A stretch of DNA of 64,000 nt from Paenibacillus sp. USDA918EY (GTDB lineage: Bacteria; Bacillota; Bacilli; Paenibacillales; Paenibacillaceae). Numbering within the stretch: the stretch's first letter is position 1; every line of letters begins with the position of its first letter. The notes beneath the pieces were generated by a model. That model was given only the letters and a program-made list of their open reading frames with translations, did not search any database and was not told where the DNA came from. Shown here piece after piece: positions 18,001 through 25,728 of the stretch. The stretch spans positions 310,001 to 374,000 of the forward strand of contig NZ_WTWY01000002.1 in the NCBI RefSeq assembly GCF_009870825.1, written 5' to 3'. The translations under genes were made by a program, and so were the position numbers.

Positions 18001-18348
18001 ATCCGAGCCGTATTGGGCCACGGTGCCGTCGAAGATGTCGTCGATCTGGGCCCGAAGCTGCTTTTTCAGGTCGGGATCGGAGGTATGCTGGTACGCGTCC
18101 ATCACCATTTCCCACAGCTCGGCTTCCACCCAGAAGCCTTGGTAGGTTTTGCGGTTCGTATCGCCCCAAAACTGTTTGTCCGCCGGGTCCCAGAACGCGG
18201 CATTAAACGCCTTCATGGCCTTGTCGCCATCCGATGCCTGAAATGCGTGAGCCGTCGATCCTCCCGCTTCGGATAACGCTCCGAAGGCGAGCACCGCCGC
18301 GAGTGGAACGGCAAAAAGCTTGCATGCGCGGTATTTATTCCAAGACAT
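15088..18348 (-). CDS. secreted multidomain endo-alpha-1,6-mannanase (GH76 + three CBM6-like + FIMAH-like)
   Basis: A 1086-residue exported glycanase. The signal peptide spans about 1-36. Residues 40-375 are a GH76 catalytic domain with the acid pair in NPFNDDIMWW, as in Bacillus circulans Aman6, which cleaves alpha-1,6-mannan backbones. Three CBM6-like modules follow (about 385-525, 532-665, 670-800), each with 'Y..Y..VDFG' and 'ATGGG.IE(I/V)RLD' patterns. Then come a fibronectin-type III-like segment (815-905), an Ig-like segment (905-990) and a helical C-terminal region (1000-1086) resembling FIMAH domains of Paenibacillus enzymes. GGGAGGG precedes the ATG. It is the last gene of the mannan operon, so it supplies oligosaccharides to the importer. 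Confidence 0.92.
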   Translation of the reverse strand: MSWNKYRACKLFAVPLAAVLAFGALSEAGGSTAHAFQASDGDKAMKAFNAAFWDPADKQFWGDTNRKTYQGFWVEAELWEMVMDAYQHTSDPDLKKQLRAQIDDIFDGTVAQYGSDWTNNPFNDDIMWWVMGSARAYQITGEARYLDAAKRHFAFVYDTQWDDEFAGGGIWWLNSEHNTKNACINFPAAEAAEYLYDITKDPYYLDAATRIFRWGKTMLTDGNGKVFDRIETEKGAIPDATHYNQGTYIGAAVGLYRMTGDTTYLDDAVKAANFTKTKLVDANGLLNYEGPNGDLKGGKTILMRNLSFLQKALDERGESKYKEFGATFDAWAAFNTEMAWSHRNPDGIVDGNWVGQLLSGTYGSWSSAAAVEALNVIKPMDAEVRYAVQDPYKKIEAERYNIGKGFVLEGALEGSLQLGGIQPGHYAAYKNVDFGTTGAQGFIARAASATGGGNIEIRLDALDGPKVGTLNVEGTGGWNNYIDAVTLLKDDQGNPSTITGKHDVYLVFTRKNDQYLFNLNWFKFTAGDPTKTDAYAKLKAGDYDGSEGLGKNAENGYLDGIRNNAYASYKGIDFGSGASGISVHVSSGSQGGTIEVKLDSLSGPTVGTVDIPALGGWDKWVDIMGNIDDQAAAGVHDVYLVFHGAGGGDYPCNLDWFTFTTMKGKARDAYAKLEAEDNNGGVGFGTESGGGQTYLAGINAANNPYVMYNYVDFGNTSPSKFHVQAASATGGGTIEVRLDSMNGPVIAENKITGTGGWQNFKVFPADVTAPVTGKHIVFMLFKGTDYLFNVDKFTFGDPAVFTAPTPPVEPPKDNVPPGDVENVRISYANGQLVLTWDGPYDIDAQKVQMTVSSGGQQIGDVIEVKRGVQTAAIPGTEQGKEYSIRFKSIDTSGNVSKGITVESGKQSAFSLTVDGNAVKDGDAFEDDAVLTFQVEEGLTAGGAATLTLNGKEYTVNADNRSLSIGLAGLLGEQTANVAVKDGSGHPNSKTFRFHVTASLGSIQNLMARYAAAGDLGGPLVPQLTNALKQAQHQRDGGKTDQAVKQLQNFAKHLNNEAMSDHVKDSVKAVLNADADFLIRAWQEGSR

Positions 18349-18388
18349 ACAAATTCCCTCCCTGTTTATTGTGCGGATATATGCGAAA

Positions 18389-18426
18389 ACTTGAAGCCGA
18401 CCTCCTTTTTGGTTTGATCGGCTTCA
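18389..18426 (-). terminator. intercistronic hairpin between binding protein and GH76 genes
   Basis: GAAGCCGA and TCGGCTTC pair across a loop with a short T-rich tail (AAGTTTTC) on the minus strand. It may act as a partial terminator or stabilise the upstream binding-protein message. Confidence 0.5.
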
Positions 18427-18444
18427 TGCTTTAACGCCAGGCGT

Positions 18445-19776
18445 TTATTTGGCTTCCGAAATCACTTTATTGATTTTGTCCGCCATCGTATTCAGCTCGG
18501 TGATCGGCGCTTTGCCCATGAGGACGTTTTTCCAGGAGGCTTCGATGAACGGATTCGCTTTCCCCGTCCAGGTTGCCAGGAAACGGACCGGCTGCGTGCT
18601 CGGGGATTTCAGGATATGGTCGATCGATTCGCCGACCTCCGGATGCCCTGCCGTTTTCAAAGCGTCAAAGTAGGCGGAAGAAGATGCCTGGTAAGCGGCC
18701 GGCGCGACCGGCGTTTTCGGCAGCACTTCCTCGTACATTTTGGAATCCAGATACTTGAGCACTTTCCAGACGGCCTCCGGATTTTGGATCGAAGCCGGCG
18801 AACACCAGCCTACGGCATCGTATATTTCGGTTTGGCTGTTCACGACGGGCATCGGCGCGAATCCCCATTCCAATTCTTTCGGAGCGGTCCGGATCAGATC
18901 GTCGGCAACCCATTGTCCCTGCAGCGTCATCGGCACTTTCCCCTGCTTGAAAGAGCTCATGACGTTCGTCAAATCGAAGGTAGGCGGATTCATGTAGCCG
19001 CTGGCAATGGCATTTTTGTATTTTTCGACGCCTTCGACGAATTTGTCGCTGATTTCCACCTTTGCCGGGCTGGTGATGGCGTCCGCGAACGGAGCCCCGC
19101 CAGCCGATACCGAATACAACGAGGTCATAAACGGATCCACCGAAGCGTAAAAACCGAACTGATCCACGCCGCCCTGCTTGCTCGAAAGCTTCTCCATGTC
19201 CGCGAAAAATTCGTCGTACGTCCAGCCGATTTTCGGTTCCGTGAGCCCGGCGTCCTGGAACGCTTTTTTATTGTAAAAAATGCCGTACGTGTTCAAGAGC
19301 CCCGGAAGCCCGACCAGTTTGCCGTCATAATGCCAGCTGTCCGTCACGCCTTTATAAAACCCGTCCATAAACGTTTTGTCCTGCTCCGCCATCGACGTCC
19401 AGTCGTACAACAGGCCTTTCGATGCATTATCGAGCAGCATGTCGTTGCCCGTCATAAAAATGTCGGGGGCTTTTTTCGCGGTCAGCATGCCGTTGATTTT
19501 GACGCCGTAGTTATCCAGCGGGGTAGGAATCAGCTTCACTTTGATGTCCGGATTTTCCTGCTCGAAGCTTTTCATCGCGGCCATGATTTTGTCGTTCATT
19601 TCCGCCGATTCCCAGGTAATCATCGTGACTTCGACCTGTTTGCCTCCCTTGTCCGTCCCCCCTCCCGTTCCCGGCGAATCCGCCGTGTCCGACTTGCCGC
19701 CGCATGCGGCCAGCAGGCCTGAACACAGCATGATCGCGAGCATTCCAGCGGTCCACTTTCCGGCAACCTTTTTCAT
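18445..19776 (-). CDS. sugar ABC transporter substrate-binding lipoprotein (mannan locus)
   Basis: A 443-residue lipoprotein of the family 1 extracellular solute-binding type. The lipobox is LLAACGG with Cys25, followed by a Gly/Asp/Ser-rich linker. The N-lobe starts 'VEVTMITWESAEMNDKIMAAMKSFEQENP', and 'YGIFYNKKAFQDAGL' and 'VPMTLQGQWVADDL' are family features. It should bind the manno-oligosaccharides made by the GH76 enzyme and hand them to the two permeases encoded just upstream. No ATPase gene is present, so it likely shares a general MsmX-type ATPase. Specificity is inferred from the neighbours. Confidence 0.9.
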   Translation of the reverse strand: MKKVAGKWTAGMLAIMLCSGLLAACGGKSDTADSPGTGGGTDKGGKQVEVTMITWESAEMNDKIMAAMKSFEQENPDIKVKLIPTPLDNYGVKINGMLTAKKAPDIFMTGNDMLLDNASKGLLYDWTSMAEQDKTFMDGFYKGVTDSWHYDGKLVGLPGLLNTYGIFYNKKAFQDAGLTEPKIGWTYDEFFADMEKLSSKQGGVDQFGFYASVDPFMTSLYSVSAGGAPFADAITSPAKVEISDKFVEGVEKYKNAIASGYMNPPTFDLTNVMSSFKQGKVPMTLQGQWVADDLIRTAPKELEWGFAPMPVVNSQTEIYDAVGWCSPASIQNPEAVWKVLKYLDSKMYEEVLPKTPVAPAAYQASSSAYFDALKTAGHPEVGESIDHILKSPSTQPVRFLATWTGKANPFIEASWKNVLMGKAPITELNTMADKINKVISEAK

Positions 19777-19884
19777 AAAAAAAGACCTCCCTAAACGAAT
19801 TTGATAAAATGACGCCTAAAGTCCGATATGTCTTGAGAATTGCATCAAGCCGGCACGCACCACCTCCGATCCGGTTCACCCGGA

Positions 19885-20751
19885 TTATTTCAGCGAAGCG
19901 GAATTAAGGGAGCCCAGCCCCTGCATGAAGTATTTCTGCCCGAAGAAGAAAATGAGCAGCATCGGAAGGATGTAAATCAGGTCCGCGGCCATGAACAGGT
20001 TCCAAGCGGTCGCATAGGTGCCTTTATAGGAAGCCATCGCAAGCGCCAGCGTCCATTTGCTCGGATCGATGATGTAAATCAGCGGTTCCAGGTATTGGTT
20101 CCATGCGCCCTGGAAGGAGAAAATAACCATCGTCATGATCACCGGCATCGTCATCGGCACAAGCACCTTGGTCAAAATATACAAATCCGAGGCGCCGTCG
20201 ATTTTGGCCGCTTCGTCGAACGATACGGAGATCGTTTTCAAATATTGGACATACAGAAACGAAAACGTGGCGTTGCCGAAAAAAGCGGGCACGATGATCG
20301 GGAGCCAGGTATCGTACCATCCCAGCTCGGTGTACAGATTAAACAGCGGGATCATGCCGACGAATCCGGGGAGCATCAGGCTGCCGACAAACAGCGAAAA
20401 CCACAGCTTGCGGCCCGGAAAATGCAATCTTGCAAGCCCGTAGCCGACCAGCACGGAGCTAACGATTTGCCCGATCGTGCACATGACCGCGATAAACATC
20501 GAGTTGCCGAAGGTTTGCCAAAAGTTGATTTCTTTCGTTCCGGTCACGAAATTGGACCAGTGAAGTTCCCGGGGGAACCATTCCGGAGGAATTTTGAATA
20601 CGTCGTTGTTGCCCTTAAGCGCAATGGTCACCATCCAAAGCAAAGGGAACAGCATCGCGACGGCGCCGACCGCCAAAATGACGAACCGTACGGCATCCAG
20701 CAGGCCGAGCTTCCGTCTTCGCTTCATTCTCCCTTCCGCATGCACCACCAT
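19885..20751 (-). CDS. sugar ABC transporter permease (MalG/LacG type)
   Basis: A 288-residue permease with six membrane spans and the EAA loop 'FDEAAKIDGASDLYILTKVLVPMTMP' that contacts the ATPase. An N-terminal basic stretch (MKRRRKLG) follows the first Met; the start at Met1 or Met9 is unsure. It lies 15 bases after the partner permease and belongs to the mannan operon. Confidence 0.92.
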   Translation of the reverse strand: MVVHAEGRMKRRRKLGLLDAVRFVILAVGAVAMLFPLLWMVTIALKGNNDVFKIPPEWFPRELHWSNFVTGTKEINFWQTFGNSMFIAVMCTIGQIVSSVLVGYGLARLHFPGRKLWFSLFVGSLMLPGFVGMIPLFNLYTELGWYDTWLPIIVPAFFGNATFSFLYVQYLKTISVSFDEAAKIDGASDLYILTKVLVPMTMPVIMTMVIFSFQGAWNQYLEPLIYIIDPSKWTLALAMASYKGTYATAWNLFMAADLIYILPMLLIFFFGQKYFMQGLGSLNSASLK

Positions 20752-20766
20752 GATGAATCTACCTCC

Positions 20767-21666
20767 TTATCTCGCATTGTCGCTTTCGTAATATACGAAC
20801 CGGTTGGAATACCGGTAAGTCAAGGCCGTAAAAATCATGATGATCACGAAGAGAACCCATACCTCCGCGATCGCGTAGCCGAACATTCGGCCGCCGAAGG
20901 CGTCGTTGTAGATTTTGAAATTGAGGAGCGAGGTCGAAAAATTCGGGCCGCCGCCCGTAAGCACCTGAACCTGGTTAAAGGCCTGGAACGCGCCGATGAT
21001 GCCGAGGATCAGCTGCAAAAACAAGATCGGGGTAACCATGGGGATGGTGATGTGCAGCGCCGTCCGCCACCGGACGGCTCCGTCAACCTCGGCCGCCTCG
21101 TACAGTTCTTGGGGAACCGACTGCAGGCCGCTCAGAAAGATGATGACGCCCGATCCGACCTGCCATAACCCGATCAGCACAAGCGAGGGCAGCGCCGTTT
21201 TTTCGCTCGTGAGCCACGTCCCTTCGGGCAGCCCCAGCAGGCGCAGCAGGGAATTGGCCAAGCCGTATTGCGGCTGGTAGATGAACAGCCACAACGTCAG
21301 CGAAGCGATGGACGGCACCACCGTGGGCAAATAATAGATCGTGCGGAACCATTTGATCCCGGGAAGGCTTTTGTTCAGCAGCATCGCCAGCAGCAGGCCG
21401 AGAATGAGCGACGAAGGCACGCTCAAGATGACGAAATAAAGCGTCGCCCGCACCGAAGGCCAAAAAGCCGGGTCCTCCGTGAACATGTATTTGAAATTAT
21501 CGAAGCCGACAAACCGGGGCGTGTCGTAGCCGCTCCATTCAGTCAAGGCATAATAAAGGGACGACAACAGCGGATAAGCGACAAACACGCTGAAGCCGAT
21601 GATCGAAGGCAAAATGAACAAATAACCTTTGGCCCAGCCGCGAAGTTTCCTTTTGTTGAACCCCAT
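20767..21666 (-). CDS. sugar ABC transporter permease (MalF/LacF type)
   Basis: A 299-residue permease with six predicted spans and the EAA motif 'LYEAAEVDGAVRWRTALHITIPMVTP'. The N-terminus 'WAKGYLFILPSIIGFSVFVAYPLL' is typical of the UgpA/LacF group. It follows the GH125 gene after 126 bases and precedes the second permease. Together with the binding protein it forms an importer for oligosaccharides released from mannan. Confidence 0.92.
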   Translation of the reverse strand: MGFNKRKLRGWAKGYLFILPSIIGFSVFVAYPLLSSLYYALTEWSGYDTPRFVGFDNFKYMFTEDPAFWPSVRATLYFVILSVPSSLILGLLLAMLLNKSLPGIKWFRTIYYLPTVVPSIASLTLWLFIYQPQYGLANSLLRLLGLPEGTWLTSEKTALPSLVLIGLWQVGSGVIIFLSGLQSVPQELYEAAEVDGAVRWRTALHITIPMVTPILFLQLILGIIGAFQAFNQVQVLTGGGPNFSTSLLNFKIYNDAFGGRMFGYAIAEVWVLFVIIMIFTALTYRYSNRFVYYESDNAR

Positions 21667-21792
21667 GTTTCACATACCTCCTGCACGTCTGTTTTTGGCG
21701 AAAAGATTGGGCGATGCCGCTTAGGCGGACCATAAGCTTTGTCCGGCTCTTTTTCCCGCACTTGCGTCATTTTTCCGGTCCGTCGAAAGCCG

Positions 21793-23091
21793 TCACCGTT
21801 TTACCCGAATCCCGCAATAATCCATCAGCAGCTCGCAGAACATCATATTGGCCCAGGAGAACCACGGTCTGGTATATTCATTGGGATCGTCGGGATTAAA
21901 GCTCTCATGCATCAGGCCGGTTCCGGCATCGGTCTCGCTCATGAGCCGCAGCAGCCGTTCCTTTTCCTCCCGGCGTTCCTCGGTCAGGCCTTGCATCGCC
22001 AAGGCGATATGCCAAACGTAACCCCGGGGCGTATGCGGACTGCCGATGCCTTCCGCCGCGCTCCCCCGATAGAAGTAAGGATTATGCCCGCTCAAAACGA
22101 ACCGCCGCGTATTCCGGTACACCTCATCGTCCGCTCCGCGGTATCCGAGGTAAGGAATGGACAGCAGGCTCGGCACGTTCGCGTCGTCCATCAGGTTGTA
22201 ATGCCCCAACCCGTCGGTTTCATAGGCGTAGACCGGACCGAACTCCGGATGCTGCACGATGCCGAACCGTTGGATGCCGTCGTCGATTTCCGCCGCCAGT
22301 TTATGCGCCCGGATGAATAACCGCTCGTCTTGCAGCACGTCGCGGGCGATTTCCTGAAGATAGCCGAGCACCACGACCGCAAACATGTTGGACGGAATCA
22401 GATAGCCGTACTCGCAGGCGTCGTCGCTGGGGCGGAATCCCGACCAGGTCATGCCGGTATACGCGGTTTCCGCCCCTTTCCCCTCGCGGATCAGCGTATC
22501 CGTAGGGGCGCCGTCCTTCCGTTCGAAGCGGTAGCCTGAGTCGGTCTCATGCCGCTGCTCCGTCGTCCACAAGTCCAAAATGACGTTCGCGGCCTTGACG
22601 AATTCCTCGCCGAACTGCGACATTCTGCCGGTATTTTTCCACAGCAGATAACTCAGCTGCAGCGGATAACAAAGCGAGTCGATCTCGTATTTCCGCTCCC
22701 AAATCCAAGGGGACATATCCGTGTCGTCGCTTTGATGACCATGTCCGTTCGCCTCCTGATTGAAAGCGTTTGCATATGGATCGTGCAAAATGAACCGCAG
22801 CTGTCTAACCACCAGCCCTTCGATCAAGTCCGCTACTTCCCGGTCCTCGGCCGCCAACGCCAAAAACGGCCTGACTTGAGCCGCCGAATCGCGCAGCCAC
22901 ATGGCGGGAATATCCCCGGTAATGACGAAAGTGGTCCCATCCTCCATTTTTTTTAATGTCGTCCCCCACGTATTGCGGATGGCGTTCCGGAAAAGCTCCA
23001 AAAGCTGCGGCTTTTCGGCCAGCCTTTCGGACATTCTCCCGGCGAGCGTCCCCAACGAAACGGGTTCTATTCCCCATGTCTTCATGTGCAT
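21793..23091 (-). CDS. GH125 exo-alpha-1,6-mannosidase
   Basis: A 432-residue intracellular glycosidase of family GH125 (formerly DUF1237), which removes non-reducing alpha-1,6-mannose by inversion. Landmarks are 'ITGDIPAMWLRDSAAQVRP', 'FRPSDDACEYGYLIPSN', which carries the probable acid Asp, and 'HESFNPDDPNEYTRPWFSW' with the probable base Glu, as in the Streptococcus pneumoniae and Clostridium enzymes. No signal peptide is seen. It is the first gene of the operon, directly behind a consensus promoter with a cre site. It should trim imported manno-oligosaccharides. Confidence 0.94.
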   Translation of the reverse strand: MHMKTWGIEPVSLGTLAGRMSERLAEKPQLLELFRNAIRNTWGTTLKKMEDGTTFVITGDIPAMWLRDSAAQVRPFLALAAEDREVADLIEGLVVRQLRFILHDPYANAFNQEANGHGHQSDDTDMSPWIWERKYEIDSLCYPLQLSYLLWKNTGRMSQFGEEFVKAANVILDLWTTEQRHETDSGYRFERKDGAPTDTLIREGKGAETAYTGMTWSGFRPSDDACEYGYLIPSNMFAVVVLGYLQEIARDVLQDERLFIRAHKLAAEIDDGIQRFGIVQHPEFGPVYAYETDGLGHYNLMDDANVPSLLSIPYLGYRGADDEVYRNTRRFVLSGHNPYFYRGSAAEGIGSPHTPRGYVWHIALAMQGLTEERREEKERLLRLMSETDAGTGLMHESFNPDDPNEYTRPWFSWANMMFCELLMDYCGIRVKR

Positions 23092-23165
23092 TCCCCTTTA
23101 GGTACGAATTATGATGACGGCATATCATGACATTCAAATTGCAGATAACAACGATATATCAACCT

Positions 23166-23180
23166 TGTGAGCGCTTGCAT
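23166..23180 (-). promoter_or_regulatory. cre site for CcpA repression
   Basis: Minus-strand ATGCAAGCGCTCACA fits the cre consensus WTGNAANCGNWNNCW at every position. It starts about seven bases after the -10 box, so it covers the transcription start, where CcpA would block transcription when good sugars are present. Confidence 0.8.
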
Positions 23181-23186
23181 AGACAC

Positions 23187-23221
23187 ATTATAAAATCACC
23201 GATATAACATGTCAATATGTT
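23187..23221 (-). promoter_or_regulatory. consensus sigma-A promoter of the mannan operon with overlapping dyad
   Basis: On the minus strand TTGACA (23210-23215) and TATAAT (23187-23192) are spaced by exactly 17 bases. The dyad AACAT-N6-ATGTT (23206-23221) overlaps the -35 box. ATATAACATG (23202-23211) also occurs at 24672-24681 upstream of the GntR regulator gene, on the opposite strand. This makes it a candidate operator of that regulator. Confidence 0.8.
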
Positions 23222-23361
23222 TTTTATAACATTTTTATATACCAATATGATATTAAGCACAGGATCGTTATCGAACAGCCTGCAACGCAGAAAAACCCGT
23301 AAATTCCCACCTTAGCCTCGATGCCAATTCTGCGCTTGCAGGGGAAATGCTCGTATGGAGC

Positions 23362-23402
23362 AAAAAAAAGAATGCCATTCACATCGTGAGTGGCATTCTT
23401 CC
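23362..23402 (-). terminator. terminator of the GntR regulator gene
   Basis: AAGAATGCCATTCAC and GTGAGTGGCATTCTT form a long stem; on the minus strand TTTTTTTT follows. Confidence 0.9.
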
Positions 23403-23417
23403 ATGGAGGCGCCGGCG

Positions 23418-24578
23418 TTATCCCTCCCGGGCGGGTCCCGAAGAGGAACCGACGATCAGCTCGGCATCCAGCAGCATTTTATTCGGCACGCTTTCGCCGT
23501 TTCTCAGCTTCAGCACGTTTTCGAAGGCCAGCCGGCCCATCTCCTCCTGCTTTTGGCGCATGTGGGTGAACAGCGGTTCTCCGGCATAATCCGGGCTGTC
23601 GAAGCAGACGATCGACAAATCCTCCGGAACCCGGAGTCCCGATTCGCGGGCCGCTTCATAGGCAAGCAGGGCGATATTGTATTCCATCGCGAACAGCGCC
23701 GTAATTTCGGGATGCTCCCGCAGATGCTGTTTGATGTTTTCCTTCTCTTTTTCTTTATTCCCGGGGACAAAGGCAGCCGGAAGCGTCGCCGTAATGCGCT
23801 CCATCCACAGGCTGCGGTCCGCCGCGATGCCGCTTTCGGCATGGGCCTGAATAAAGCCTTCGATCCGATCCTCGATGGCCGTCGTATCCTGCGGCGGCGG
23901 CGTCATCAGGGAGATGCGGGTATGCCCCAATTCGAAAAGATATTCGATCATGCGTTTGGCCGCCGCCGCGTTGTCCGTGCTGATCGAACTTGCCGAGACG
24001 CCCTTGAGATGGCGGTCCAGCAGCACAAACGGATATTGGCCGATGACAAGCTTTAATATTTCGGCATTAAAATATTCGCCCTGCGCAGGGAAAATAATCA
24101 AACCGTCGACCCCCAGCTCCAGCAGGCCGCGAATCGCTTCTTCTTCGCTGGCGACCACGCCAAGCGATCTTCTTAGGACCAAATAGCCGTCATGCTGACG
24201 GGATGCTTCCTCCATGCCGTATATGAGCCCTGTCCCGTAGCTGTCCCCGAAATCCGTCATGACGAGCCCGATCAGCGGTTTATCGCGATGGATGCGCGGT
24301 TTGGCTGCCCCTTGCGCCATGGCGCCCTGCGCCGCCCCTTCCGAACCAAAATCCTCGGACACGAACGAACCGCGGCCGGGCTGCCTGACGATGTATCCAT
24401 GCTGGGTCAGCATCTCCAGCGCTTTTTTGCTCGTAATGCGGCTGACGTTATAGGCTTCCCCCAGCTCCTTCTCTGAAGGAATCCGTTCGCCGGGTGCGTA
24501 TTTGCGGGATATGATCTGATCGCGCAGCGCTTCGAATATTTGCTCGTACATCGGTTTTGAGGATGTTTCATGCGACAT
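23418..24578 (-). CDS. GntR-type regulator with LacI-like sugar sensor domain (AraR-like)
   Basis: A 386-residue regulator from the ATG at 24578, which has a GGAGGG site; the frame is open 76 codons further up, but that part is not protein-like. Residues 1-75 are a GntR winged helix ('SKPMYEQIFEALRDQIISRKY', 'GERIPSEKELGEAYNVSRITSKKALEML', then 'GYIVRQPGRGSFV'). Residues 100-386 form a periplasmic-binding-protein-like sensor as in LacI and AraR ('LIGLVMTDFGDSYGTGLIYGME', 'DGLIIFPAQG', 'LLDRHLKGV', 'SIVCFDSPDY'). It lies upstream of the mannan operon in the same direction with its own terminator, so it is the probable repressor, with a manno-oligosaccharide or mannose as effector. Confidence 0.9.
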   Translation of the reverse strand: MSHETSSKPMYEQIFEALRDQIISRKYAPGERIPSEKELGEAYNVSRITSKKALEMLTQHGYIVRQPGRGSFVSEDFGSEGAAQGAMAQGAAKPRIHRDKPLIGLVMTDFGDSYGTGLIYGMEEASRQHDGYLVLRRSLGVVASEEEAIRGLLELGVDGLIIFPAQGEYFNAEILKLVIGQYPFVLLDRHLKGVSASSISTDNAAAAKRMIEYLFELGHTRISLMTPPPQDTTAIEDRIEGFIQAHAESGIAADRSLWMERITATLPAAFVPGNKEKEKENIKQHLREHPEITALFAMEYNIALLAYEAARESGLRVPEDLSIVCFDSPDYAGEPLFTHMRQKQEEMGRLAFENVLKLRNGESVPNKMLLDAELIVGSSSGPAREG

Positions 24579-24843
24579 GATTAGTTCCCTCCACAAGAAA
24601 ATATCTACCCTGCATGGATAGATACGTCGTCGATAATCTACACTGTATGCAAACATTATATAATAATATATCATGTTATATTTGCTTTGTGAATAGCAAA
24701 CCTTCGAAGCCGATTCAAGCATTTTGCGGGAACCTCGTAGATCTAGAGTAAAGGGCAGAGAATTTCTGCCCCTCCTCATCAAACCGTACGTGAGGTTTTC
24801 CCTCATACGGCTTTCCGATGTTCGTCATTCACGTGCATACAGA

Positions 24844-25607
24844 TTATAAGAGCGTTTTGAGTCCACATTGACTCGTCATGTGCCGGATCTCCTGGACTGT
24901 ACTCTGCCACCGCGTACGTTGTCTTTTCTTTGCATACCATTTCGCCAGACGCTGCACGATGTACCAATCCAATTTTGCCATCTTTCGTTGACTGTAGGAC
25001 GTATAGTAGTAGTTACGCCATCCCTGAATCTTCGGGTTTAGCCACTTCACATGTTCCGCAAGTGACCTATGCCTCTGGTTAGGCGGGGCCAGACGTTCTT
25101 TTACCACTTCTCGGATGCGCTCCTCCGCTTTCCGGCACAGCCATTGCTGCGTTGTGTAGTACACTTTACCCTGTGAGGTTTCGGCTTTCGTCTTGCGATG
25201 ATGCATGCCTAGAAAATCAAACCCTTCTTCTCCTGTCCAGAGTCCGACGATGCGCGTTTTGGTTGGATGCAAAGTGAGTTCCAGCCGCCCCATGATCGCA
25301 TGGATAAGTTCATACGCCCGGTCTGCGTTTTTCTTCGTTTTGCATACGACGACGAGGTCATCCGCGTAGCGCGTAAGTTCCCCGATTCCACCGCCATGTC
25401 GTTCCCACAGGATGTCGAAATAATTCAGATAGATGTTCGCAAGCAGCGGGGAAATCACACCACCTTGTGGTGTGCCCAAGTCCGAGCGCCTGACCCTTCC
25501 TTCCTCCAATACTCCCGCTTTCAGCCACTTCCGCACCAACTTCAAGATGCGTCTGTCGCTGATTCGCATTTCCACCAGTTTCATCAGCTTCTCTTGGTTG
25601 ATGTTGT
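24844..25607 (-). CDS. ltrA: C-terminal part of group II intron reverse transcriptase/maturase A (split by intron B)
   Basis: About 254 residues. It begins within the sequence NINQEKLMKLVEM and carries 'GTPQGGVISPLLANIYLNYFD', the catalytic YADD in LTRYADDLVVV, and the maturase region 'KIQGWRNYYYTSYSQRKMAKLDWY'. No HNH endonuclease domain follows. It has no start of its own: the natural N-terminal part is encoded at 27534-28062. Joining TTTG (ending at 27534) to ACAACATC (starting 25607) restores GYFDNINQEKL without a frame shift. So the protein could be made if intron B is spliced out. Confidence 0.85.
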
Positions 25608-25728
25608 GGTTGGTAGAAGACGGCCTCGGATTTTTTTTTTTTTCCTCCTTGTGCCGTCAGCCCCAATCAGAACCCGACGTGCGGATTTCCCGCATCGGGC
25701 TCCCCAGAGTCGTTCACAGATTTTCTCG

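Noticed and set aside
24579..24806. Extended N-terminus of the GntR regulator
   Set aside because: The 76 extra codons cover the AT-rich promoter region and have no protein-like pattern; the ATG at 24578 has a good GGAGGG site directly before the HTH.
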